Below are positions 1 through 5,434 of a stretch of 8,402 nucleotides of DNA, in pieces. The notes under the pieces are model-generated. The model was given only the letters and a program-made list of their open reading frames with translations. It did no database searches and was not told where the DNA came from. The position numbers and the translations under genes are program-made. Each line of letters begins with the position of its first letter. Position 1 is the stretch's first letter. Source of the stretch: CAZJYI01 sp964550025 (lineage in GTDB: Bacteria; Verrucomicrobiota; Kiritimatiellia; UBA8416; CAYOBW01); NCBI GenBank assembly GCA_964550025.1, contig CAZJYI010000298.1, forward strand, positions 1 to 8,402. Direction: 5' to 3'.

Positions 1-100
1 AGGATGGCTCCAGGCACGCCCGGATCCCGGCCGCATACATCGCCTCGTAGTCATTCGTTGTTCGCGAATACATATGAATATGGGGTTCAATAATTGTCAT
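1..100 (-). CDS. TatD-family metal-dependent hydrolase, N-terminal fragment (runs off the window)
   Basis: Reading the minus strand from an ATG at 98-100 gives 33 uninterrupted codons to the window edge. The peptide begins MTIIEPHIHMYSRTTNDYEA and continues through a stretch ending in ACLEPS. The HxH pair (His7, His9) right after a short hydrophobic beta-strand is the first metal-ligand motif of the TatD/amidohydrolase TIM barrel. From memory, the segment with SRTTNDYEAM, an AGI turn and an EP pair matches the N-terminus of the TatD-like proteins found in ebo-type operons (EboB). Members of the family are metal-dependent hydrolases; the substrate here cannot be told. A weak purine-rich GGGAA lies about 8 nt upstream of the start. 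The gene is divergent from the methyltransferase, with 181 bp between the two starts. Only the first ~10% is visible, so the family call rests on one motif and overall resemblance. Confidence 0.68.
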   Translation of the reverse strand, partial: MTIIEPHIHMYSRTTNDYEAMYAAGIRACLEPS

Positions 101-127
101 AGCGGTTCCCGCAGCCGCAAGGCTGTG

Positions 128-158
128 ATCCTGTCCATCCTGTTAATCCTGTCCATCC
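128..158. repeat. 9-bp tandem repeat (ATCCTGTCC type)
   Basis: Three 9-bp units run head to tail: ATCCTGTCC (128-136), ATCCTGTTA (137-145) and ATCCTGTCC (146-154), followed by a partial ATCC (155-158). The word lies in the gap between the divergent hydrolase and methyltransferase genes, within the hydrolase's upstream region. It is non-coding in any convincing frame. Words of this kind recur in gaps of some bacterial genomes, but copy number here cannot be judged from one window. Confidence 0.8.
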
Positions 159-195
159 ATTCCCGTTGCCCAGGCAAGCACCGGAAGGACATACA

Positions 196-223
196 TTGAA
201 CTCAAACCTAACTGTGGTATATA
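196..223 (+). promoter_or_regulatory. Candidate sigma-70-type promoter of the methyltransferase gene
   Basis: A -35-like TTGAAC (196-201) is followed by a 16-bp spacer and a -10-like TATATA (218-223). The -10 is preceded by TGG, giving an extended -10 (TGnTATATA). Each hexamer matches consensus at 4 of 6 positions. Transcription would start near 230, leaving a leader of about 50 nt before the ATG at 282. This is inferred from sequence alone. Confidence 0.45.
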
Positions 224-281
224 CGTCAGGTGAATTGCGAACCTTAGCAATGAGAGCATTTACCCGAAAGGAAAAGCCGCT

Positions 282-1274
282 ATGAATCCCACGCGCATCG
301 TTGAGATGGCCTCCGCGTTCTACGACTCCTGCGCCCTGTTTGTGGCCTCCGACCTGGGCATCTTCGACTGCCTGAACCATACGCCGGATACCACGGCTGA
401 GGCCGTCGCCGCCCACTGCGACCTCGATCCGCGCGGCACACGCCTCCTGCTGGACGCCTGCGTCGCGCTCCAGCTCCTGACGAAGACGGCCGAGACCTAT
501 GCCAACACGCCCGAAACCGACATGTTCCTGGTCTCCGGCTCACCGGGCTACCTCGGCGGGGCCATCCGCTACAACCGGGACGTCTACCCCGCCTGGGGCA
601 AGTTGGCGCTGCTCGCGAAGACCGGGAAACCTGTTGAACGCCCCGAGCTCCATCTTGGCGATGACCCGGAACGAACGCGTACCTTTGTGCTCTCCATGCA
701 TGGCCGGGCGTTGGGTATCGGTCGTTCGGTTGTTCCCCAGCTTCAATTGGCGGGTTGCCGCAACCTGCTTGACGTCGGCGGCGGCCCGGGGACCTACTCC
801 GTCCTGATGGCCCAGGCCAACCCGGAACTGAACTGCACCGTTCTCGACCTGCCTCCAGTTGCCGCCGTGGCCGACGAGCTGATTGCACAGCAGCAGATGC
901 AGGACCGCGTCAAAACGCTACCCGGTGATTACCGCACCACACCATTCCCGCCGAACCGGGATGCCATTGCCTTCTTTGGTATGCTGCACCAGGAGTCCCC
1001 GGAGAGCATCCGGGCCCTGTTCGCCAAGGCTTATGAAGCCCTGGCACCGGGTGGCCGCGTCTTCGTCCTCGACATGATGACCGACGCCACCCACACCCAA
1101 CCACCATTCTCCGCCCTCTTCGCCGTCAACATGGCCCTCACAACCGAACACGGCTGGGTCTTCTCCGACCACGAGCTCGAATCCTGGTTGACAGAAGCCG
1201 GCTTCGCCGGCTTCCAGTGCGCCCCTCTCCCACCCCCCATGCCCCACTGGCTCGCCACCGCCACCAAGCCGTAG
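282..1274 (+). CDS. SAM-dependent O-methyltransferase, dimerising plant-type / hydroxyneurosporene-type family
   Basis: This 330-residue protein transfers a methyl group from S-adenosylmethionine, probably to a hydroxyl of a small aromatic or polyketide-like molecule; the substrate is unknown. Residues ~5-95 form a winged-helix-like dimerisation region (DLGIFDCL near 24-31, then a helix-turn-helix-like TAEAVAAHCDLDPRGTRLLL stretch). The C-terminal half is a Rossmann-type methyltransferase fold. It shows glycine-rich motif I LLDVGGGPGTYS (162-173), the ribose-binding acidic end of strand 2 (D189 in TVLDLPP), LPGDY (213-217) and a post-core LAPGGRVFVLDMM. His236 in FGMLHQ sits where the family's catalytic His normally stands, although the usual HDW is HQE here. 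Length is normal for the family. The start is supported by AAAGGA about 8-10 nt upstream of ATG. The gene stands alone on its strand, divergent from the TatD-like gene and convergent with the subtilase gene. Confidence 0.92.
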   Translation: MNPTRIVEMASAFYDSCALFVASDLGIFDCLNHTPDTTAEAVAAHCDLDPRGTRLLLDACVALQLLTKTAETYANTPETDMFLVSGSPGYLGGAIRYNRDVYPAWGKLALLAKTGKPVERPELHLGDDPERTRTFVLSMHGRALGIGRSVVPQLQLAGCRNLLDVGGGPGTYSVLMAQANPELNCTVLDLPPVAAVADELIAQQQMQDRVKTLPGDYRTTPFPPNRDAIAFFGMLHQESPESIRALFAKAYEALAPGGRVFVLDMMTDATHTQPPFSALFAVNMALTTEHGWVFSDHELESWLTEAGFAGFQCAPLPPPMPHWLATATKP

Positions 1275-1298
1275 CGACCTCCAGGAGTGAGCCTACAC

Positions 1299-4200
1299 TT
1301 AGTAGCGCGGTGTCTTCCTCCCGCCGATGATCAAATCACCGGGAATACCGTGGAAAAACGGGCCTCTTCCGGCCATCTTCTTGCCATCACTGCTTCGGAG
1401 AATATGCCATTCGCCTTCTCGGTAGACAGCGATGTCTGTCTTGCCGTCCAAATCGTAGTCGGCGGGAACCGGTGTATCTGTGGGCTCGCCCCACACCTGG
1501 TCAATGCGGCCGGTACCATCGCTCTTCTTGATAGACCACATTCCGGTGGGAGGAAAGAACACAGCAACATCGCTCTTGCCGTCGCCATCGTAGTCTCCGG
1601 GCACAGTCAGGTACCCGGTCCACCCGAACTGCTGATCGAGGCGACCGCCGCTACTGGCCTTGATATACCACATCCCATTTGACGGACGGAATACTGAGAT
1701 GTCGGTCGCGCCATCACCATCGAAGTCACCGAGAACGGGCTGATCGTTCACCCAGCCAAAAGGCGTGTCCATCCGTCCCGAGCCATCGCCCTTTCTGATG
1801 TACCACATCGAATCGTTGACGCCATCCGACATCCGGTACACGGCGATATCCGTGATACCGTCGCCGTCATAGTCACCAGGAACCAACTCATCCCCAACGA
1901 CCCCGAACGGCTGCGAGATGTCGGGACCCGTGCCACTCGTCTTGATTCTCCATACATAGTCACTGTTTCCTACACACCCGAAATCACAGTAGCCATCGGC
2001 ATCGAAATCACCACGTACGGGAGTAGAGGGAACGGTTCCCCAACTCTGTGACGTCGTCGGATCCCCATCGTTGATGGCACGAACATACCAGGTGCTGGTC
2101 GTCGAACGGTAGACAGCTAGATTGCAGCCTGTCGACTGGGGAATCGTGTAGCCTGCGGGTACCGGGATGTCTCCCCCCTCGTGCCAGCCAAACAGCGCCG
2201 GAGGCATCACAAGAAGCTCACCGTCACTACTTCGCTTAACATGCCATTTTCCAGACGTCCCATCTACGAACGCCACATCTGCCATTCCGTCGCCGTCATA
2301 GTCGGCGGGAATCGGGATGGCACGGGCACCATCGCCAAAGTCAAGCTCATTGGCACTGCCACCCCCATTGAGCTCAATGTGCCAGTCCTCCGTGCCTGGG
2401 TCATACACGCACCAGTCATCCTTGCCGTCACCGTTGTAGTCGGCAGGAGCAGGCACACGGCCCGCTGCCCCAAACAGCTTCGTGCCGTTGACCGCCAGAA
2501 CGGCTGACCTCCAGTACCAGGTGAAGTTAGACGGTCTGTAGACCGCAAGCTCGGCGCCCGCAACGCTATCGAAGTGCCCCGGCGCCACTATGTCACCCAC
2601 CAGACCATGCTGTTTGATGACTGTTCCGCTACCGTCACTCCTGCGGATGAACCACTGATACGTGGTCTGGCTCACGACAGCACAGTCCATTATGCCATCC
2701 CCATCATAGTCAAGAGGAGCGGGCGTGAGGGAGTCGTTGGGATCGCCAAACTGATACTGAATCGGCGGCCCGCCGCCATCAGGGCGAATGAACCAGGTCG
2801 CAGTCGAGGGTCTGAAGACGGCGAAATTGTCGGGGCCACTGCCATCGTAGTCGCCAGGAACGGGAATATCCCCAGCCATGCCCCACGACTGCGAATGATC
2901 GCGTAGATCCGTGCTTCCTATGTAGTAGAACGTCGATGTGTCCGGATCGTATACTGCCGGGTCCTTTGTTCCGTCCCCATCAAAATCAGCGGCGAGTGAG
3001 AAGGACTCCGGGATGCGTGTATTGTGCAGAAGACGTAGCGCTTCTTCCGCGTCTACCCGGCCATGGCCGTAGTAGATGTCCTCTCCAGGAACACCGATAT
3101 CGACGCAGGAGTCGAAGATCAGATTCTCCACCTCAGATGGCGTCAGGTCCGAATCGTATGACCAGAGCAGTGCCGCAATGCCGGCGACGATGGGAGATGA
3201 GTAAGATGTTCCCCAACTCCCGATCCGAACTTGACCGTTCAGATCCAAAGTGCAGATGTTGGTGCCCGGGGCAACGACATCAATGAAACTACCGTAATTC
3301 GAGAACTGGCAGTGGCTGTCGAACTCGTCTGTTGCTCCAACGGCAACGAACGACGCATAATCATGACTGCTACCCCAATTGTTCCCACTGTTTCCCGCGC
3401 TGACAAACAGAAGCCCGTCGCGTTCTCTGAGATACTGGCCAGCGTCCTTGATCAATTGGCGGTGCGCCATCCCGTAGCTCAGGTTGACAACCCTTGCATC
3501 ATGATCTGCAGCATACTCAATGCCCGCAGCAGCATTCTCAGGCGTTGCGAACGAGGATCCGTTCACAACTACATGGGCAATCTTGATGGGCAGAACCCGG
3601 GTTGACCAGACCGTTCCAGCGACATCTGAGGCATTGTTCCCTATTGCGCCAAGTACTCCTGCAACTCTGGTTCCATGGGGATGATCAACACCTGGAGGCA
3701 AGTATGGGCCAACATTGTCTGATTCATCTACAGCATTGTATCCCGGCAATTGAAGGTTACCTGCCAAGTCAAGGTGACCTACTTCGAATCCGCTGTCGCA
3801 TACCGCAACAAGGACTGAAGGATTGCCCGTTCCATAGTTCCATGCCTCTGGAGCGCTGACTTTGGCGTGGTGCCATTGTGAGGAATAGTAGGTATCATCA
3901 GGAATAGCGGCTTCCTCTATTAGGTAGTTGGGTTCGACGTAGTTGAAGAGCCCTGATGACATGAGTTCTTCACAGACATCCTCTTCTTTGCCGATTGGCG
4001 TTTCATACCGGATGACCGTTACGGCCCCGTCTAGCAGCAATCTCTTGATGCGATAGTCGCCATGAGAGGTCAGTGACCCGATTTCTGGACTGGGCAGTTG
4101 TGCCCTCGCAGCACCGTTTGTGTGGGCCTCACGGTTCTCTTGGTTAAGATCCAAGCCTTGTCTGTGCCCAACTATAAGGCATCCTGTCTCTCGTCTGAGA

Positions 4201-4328
4201 CTCCGTTCGTATGACGAGAACTCTATGTATCCGGTACTGCCTCTCCCATTCTCCGCAATAGAAACAGACGACCACACAAAGATGGACGCACAAAGAACTC
4301 TACACGTCAGTGATCTCGAAAAACTCAC
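1299..4328 (-). CDS. Secreted subtilisin-like serine protease (S8) with 12 C-terminal FG-GAP/VCBS-like repeats
   Basis: This 1009-residue exported endopeptidase starts at a GTG with GGGAGGT 5 nt upstream. Residues 1-25 look like a Sec signal peptide (Arg5/Arg10, hydrophobic 11-25, likely cleavage after SIA). Residues ~90-150 resemble a subtilase propeptide, ending in the common DDTYYSSQWHH junction. The catalytic domain (~150-435) carries the full triad: Asp178 in VAVCDSG, His218 in HPHGTRVAG, and Ser375 in GTSYSSP, with oxyanion Asn313 in SAGNSG. From ~447 to the C-terminus there are twelve repeats of 44-49 residues. Each has a DYDGDG-type loop, then a DIAVYRP strand, then a WYIR strand. There is no C-terminal sorting motif, transmembrane anchor or autotransporter barrel. 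The lipoprotein gene lies 45 bp upstream on the same strand, so the two are likely co-transcribed. The 3' end faces the methyltransferase gene. The active site looks intact, so an active extracellular or surface protease is the natural reading; targets are unknown. Confidence 0.95.
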   Translation of the reverse strand: MSFSRSLTCRVLCASIFVWSSVSIAENGRGSTGYIEFSSYERSLRRETGCLIVGHRQGLDLNQENREAHTNGAARAQLPSPEIGSLTSHGDYRIKRLLLDGAVTVIRYETPIGKEEDVCEELMSSGLFNYVEPNYLIEEAAIPDDTYYSSQWHHAKVSAPEAWNYGTGNPSVLVAVCDSGFEVGHLDLAGNLQLPGYNAVDESDNVGPYLPPGVDHPHGTRVAGVLGAIGNNASDVAGTVWSTRVLPIKIAHVVVNGSSFATPENAAAGIEYAADHDARVVNLSYGMAHRQLIKDAGQYLRERDGLLFVSAGNSGNNWGSSHDYASFVAVGATDEFDSHCQFSNYGSFIDVVAPGTNICTLDLNGQVRIGSWGTSYSSPIVAGIAALLWSYDSDLTPSEVENLIFDSCVDIGVPGEDIYYGHGRVDAEEALRLLHNTRIPESFSLAADFDGDGTKDPAVYDPDTSTFYYIGSTDLRDHSQSWGMAGDIPVPGDYDGSGPDNFAVFRPSTATWFIRPDGGGPPIQYQFGDPNDSLTPAPLDYDGDGIMDCAVVSQTTYQWFIRRSDGSGTVIKQHGLVGDIVAPGHFDSVAGAELAVYRPSNFTWYWRSAVLAVNGTKLFGAAGRVPAPADYNGDGKDDWCVYDPGTEDWHIELNGGGSANELDFGDGARAIPIPADYDGDGMADVAFVDGTSGKWHVKRSSDGELLVMPPALFGWHEGGDIPVPAGYTIPQSTGCNLAVYRSTTSTWYVRAINDGDPTTSQSWGTVPSTPVRGDFDADGYCDFGCVGNSDYVWRIKTSGTGPDISQPFGVVGDELVPGDYDGDGITDIAVYRMSDGVNDSMWYIRKGDGSGRMDTPFGWVNDQPVLGDFDGDGATDISVFRPSNGMWYIKASSGGRLDQQFGWTGYLTVPGDYDGDGKSDVAVFFPPTGMWSIKKSDGTGRIDQVWGEPTDTPVPADYDLDGKTDIAVYREGEWHILRSSDGKKMAGRGPFFHGIPGDLIIGGRKTPRY
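1302..2990 (-). repeat. Coding repeats: 12 tandem ~46-residue aspartate-loop units of the subtilase
   Basis: Aspartate-rich loops recur at residues 448, 493, 540, 585, 630, 677, 726, 774, 819, 868, 912 and 957, a spacing of 44-49 residues. The typical unit is GDYDGDGxTDIAVYRP, then a WYIR strand, a short SDGSG turn and a W/FG plus VPG ending. D-x-D-G-D-G loops are the calcium-binding type seen in FG-GAP/VCBS and thrombospondin-like repeats, and the strand pattern suggests beta-propeller blades. Units 4 (HFDSVAGAE) and 7 (GYTIPQSTGCN) have lost the metal-ligand pattern, and unit 2 (DYDGSGPDN) is weakened. The DNA copies have diverged considerably, so this is not a fresh expansion. The last unit stops after the next VPG-like turn (GIPGDLII). 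Confidence 0.9.
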
Positions 4329-4373
4329 TCCACACCTCCCATTCGGACTCTTGTCACGTCTCGCACTGCGTCG

Positions 4374-4757
4374 CTAGTCAGCCCTTACGCGTATCTCCAC
4401 AATGTTGATCACTCTACCAAGGACGCTGGTTTCTCCAACATCCACGGCGAAGACCCGTACTCTCAATCCAGAAACCCGGAATGCCTCTGGCAATGTTCCT
4501 CCTGGGTCGTACACGGTGCCATCCTCGCCCAATATCAGGTACAGTTCACTGCCTCCACCTTCACCTGCATCCGGAATCAAGACCTGTATCGTCCCGTGGA
4601 AGTCCAAATCGTGTTCCTGTGGTCCCCTACTGACATCGCCGTCGCTTTCCTCTACTTGTTCCTCTTCCGGTTCCGGTGCACCGCCATCATCATCCTCGCA
4701 GCCAACCATACCAACACCCACACCGATCATCAGGACTGACAGAAACAGGAACCTCAT
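4374..4757 (-). CDS. Small acidic lipoprotein, likely envelope partner of the subtilase
   Basis: The 127-residue product starts MRFLFLSVLMIGVGVGMVGC. This is a short charged N-region, a hydrophobic core and a lipobox MVGC, with Cys20 as the predicted lipidation site. An acidic, low-complexity linker follows (EDDDGGAPEPEEEQVEESDGD). The C-terminal ~75 residues look like a small beta domain with a YDPGGTLPEAF segment and a GLRVRVFAV strand ending in INIVEIRV. I have a vague memory of similar short secreted domains (LPEEF...GLRVRF...PVEI) but cannot name a family. The ATG at 4757 is preferred because GGAGGT lies 5 nt upstream; an in-frame GTG one codon earlier is too close to it, and starts further upstream would bury the signal peptide. 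It is the first gene of a likely two-gene unit with the subtilase. A role as anchor, inhibitor or chaperone for the protease is inference from position only. Confidence 0.85.
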   Translation of the reverse strand: MRFLFLSVLMIGVGVGMVGCEDDDGGAPEPEEEQVEESDGDVSRGPQEHDLDFHGTIQVLIPDAGEGGGSELYLILGEDGTVYDPGGTLPEAFRVSGLRVRVFAVDVGETSVLGRVINIVEIRVRAD

Positions 4758-4762
4758 CACAC

Positions 4763-4768
4763 ACCTCC
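4763..4768 (-). promoter_or_regulatory. Shine-Dalgarno of the lipoprotein gene (decides its start)
   Basis: GGAGGT on the minus strand stands 5 nt before the ATG at 4757. The following bases match the subtilase gene's leader: both read GGAGGTGTG before the start. This strong site supports the shorter lipoprotein start over the longer open frame that begins at 4829. Confidence 0.75.
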
Positions 4769-4815
4769 AATACAGTTGATTCACATCGCGACATGCATTC
4801 AACTTAGTGAAACCT

Positions 4816-4842
4816 ATCATAGAAACCAAGGGGGGGGGGCAA
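4816..4842 (-). promoter_or_regulatory. Candidate promoter of the lipoprotein-subtilase unit with a 10-C tract in its spacer
   Basis: On the minus strand a TTGCCC (4837-4842; 4 of 6 to TTGACA) is followed by a 15-bp spacer and TATGAT (4816-4821; 5 of 6 to TATAAT). A homopolymer of ten C (ten G on the plus strand, 4830-4839) spans the end of the -35 and the first half of the spacer. Start of transcription near 4809 would give a leader of about 50 nt. The present spacer is shorter than the ideal 17, so tract-length change would alter promoter strength. An alternative pair, CTGACA and TATACA, lies just upstream with a 19-bp spacer. Both are sequence predictions. Confidence 0.45.
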
Positions 4843-4862
4843 GCATAATGTGTATACAGGAT

Positions 4863-4884
4863 TCCCTGATTTGTCTGTCAGGGA
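4863..4884. promoter_or_regulatory. 7-bp inverted repeat upstream of the lipoprotein gene
   Basis: TCCCTGA (4863-4869) and TCAGGGA (4878-4884) form a perfect inverted repeat around 8 nt. It lies about 105-125 bp upstream of the lipoprotein ATG, upstream of the candidate promoter, so it could be an operator. No U-run follows on either strand, which argues against an intrinsic terminator. A chance palindrome of this size is possible. Confidence 0.3.
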
Positions 4885-4979
4885 TCTCTGATAGGCGCTC
4901 AGCCTTTCCCCGATAACCGAAGACTCAACGCCTGCTGCTCGGCGACCTCAAGTGCAGAGGGGAGATCTCAAGTGTTGAT

Positions 4980-4993
4980 CCCGGCCGGCCGGG
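4980..4993. repeat. 14-bp perfect GC palindrome
   Basis: CCCGGCCGGCCGGG is a perfect palindrome in the gene-free stretch 4758-5231. It stands just left of the four-copy repeat cluster and may be part of the same composite element. No coding sequence covers it convincingly. Confidence 0.6.
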
Positions 4994-5011
4994 ACGGCCA
5001 GCCCTACCCCT

Positions 5012-5192
5012 CCCAACCATCAGCGGAGGTGTGGGTGGCTCCCCGCAGGCCTCTTCCCAACCATTAGCGAAGGACTGGGTGGCTCTCCGCAGGCCTAGTG
5101 AGCTTCCCAGCTCACTCCAGCCAAGGGGAGTCACCCAGTCCGAAGCGACCTCTCACTCCAGCCAAGGGGAGCCACCCAAACCGGAGCACTCG
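5012..5192. repeat. Four-copy ~40-bp intergenic repeat in two facing direct pairs
   Basis: Copies A (5012-5055) and B (5056-5099) are direct repeats with a 44-bp period, matching at about 37 of 44 positions. Copies C (5111-5151) and D (5152-5192) are direct repeats with a 41-bp period that share a 20-bp start, CTCACTCCAGCCAAGGGGAG. The two pairs face each other. GGGTGGCTCCCC in A (5033-5044) is the exact reverse complement of 5166-5177 in D, and 5074-5088 in B matches the complement of 5125-5139 in C at 13 of 15 positions. The common core on one strand is GGGGAG(C/T)CACCCA. The structure could fold into nested hairpins. No open frame here looks like protein. Confidence 0.8.
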
Positions 5193-5225
5193 ACACTCGA
5201 CACTCTTACACAGCCTACCTATCAT
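5187..5225 (+). promoter_or_regulatory. CACTCGA tandem repeat and candidate leaderless promoter
   Basis: A 7-bp word CACTCGA is repeated 2.7 times (5187-5205). Its second copy provides TCGACA (5197-5202; 5 of 6 to TTGACA). After exactly 17 bp comes TATCAT (5220-5225; 5 of 6 to TATAAT). The predicted start of transcription falls at 5232, the A of the ATG of the next gene, so the message would be leaderless. This agrees with the lack of any Shine-Dalgarno before that ATG. Confidence 0.45.
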
Positions 5226-5231
5226 AATCCC

Positions 5232-5420
5232 ATGGCTAACGTTATCCTACTTATGCTGACACTCGCTGTCCTCGGCTCCACGGGGGGCATCCTCTTCTGG
5301 TACTTTCGCAAGTTGCGAAAGATCGAGGAGGAACTCTGGGGCAGCAAGAAGGAGGAGGCTCACCAGACGGCGATAGCCGCCGCCGAAGCCGAAGCTAAAA
5401 CGGAAGCTGAAGAAGAGTAG
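5232..5420 (+). CDS. Small single-span membrane protein with a charged helical tail
   Basis: A 62-residue product begins MANVILLMLTLAVLGSTGGI. Residues ~3-24 form one hydrophobic span. FRKLRK follows directly, so the positive-inside rule places the C-terminus in the cytoplasm. The tail (31-62) is rich in Glu, Lys and Ala (EEELWGSKKEEA, then AAAEAEAKTEAEEE) and is likely one helix or short coiled coil. I do not recognise the family. The ATG is chosen because the hydrophobic span starts there and the frame upstream is repeat DNA; no ribosome-binding sequence is visible, and a promoter is placed to start right at the ATG. The stop is 14 bp before nadE, so the two are probably co-transcribed. It is short enough that it could still be non-genuine, but the membrane span plus charged tail reads like a real protein. 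Confidence 0.62.
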   Translation: MANVILLMLTLAVLGSTGGILFWYFRKLRKIEEELWGSKKEEAHQTAIAAAEAEAKTEAEEE

Positions 5421-5434
5421 ACAAGGCACGAACC

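Noticed and set aside
280..888. Long minus-strand open frame opposite the methyltransferase gene
   Set aside because: Its Arg/Pro/Gly-rich translation is the usual shadow of a high-GC coding frame, while the opposite strand holds all methyltransferase motifs.
1275..1298. Possible bidirectional terminator between the convergent methyltransferase and subtilase genes
   Set aside because: The 24-bp gap shows no stem-loop and no U-run on either strand.
4758..4829. Longer start for the lipoprotein (an in-frame codon at 4829 adds 24 residues)
   Set aside because: It would bury the signal peptide and lipobox inside the protein and ignores the strong GGAGGT 5 nt before ATG 4757. The extra residues show no conserved feature.
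4925..5134. Minus-strand open frame across the facing repeats (69 residues)
   Set aside because: It lies wholly on repeat DNA and its low-complexity Gly/Arg/Pro composition is explained by the GC palindromes. There is no plausible start signal.
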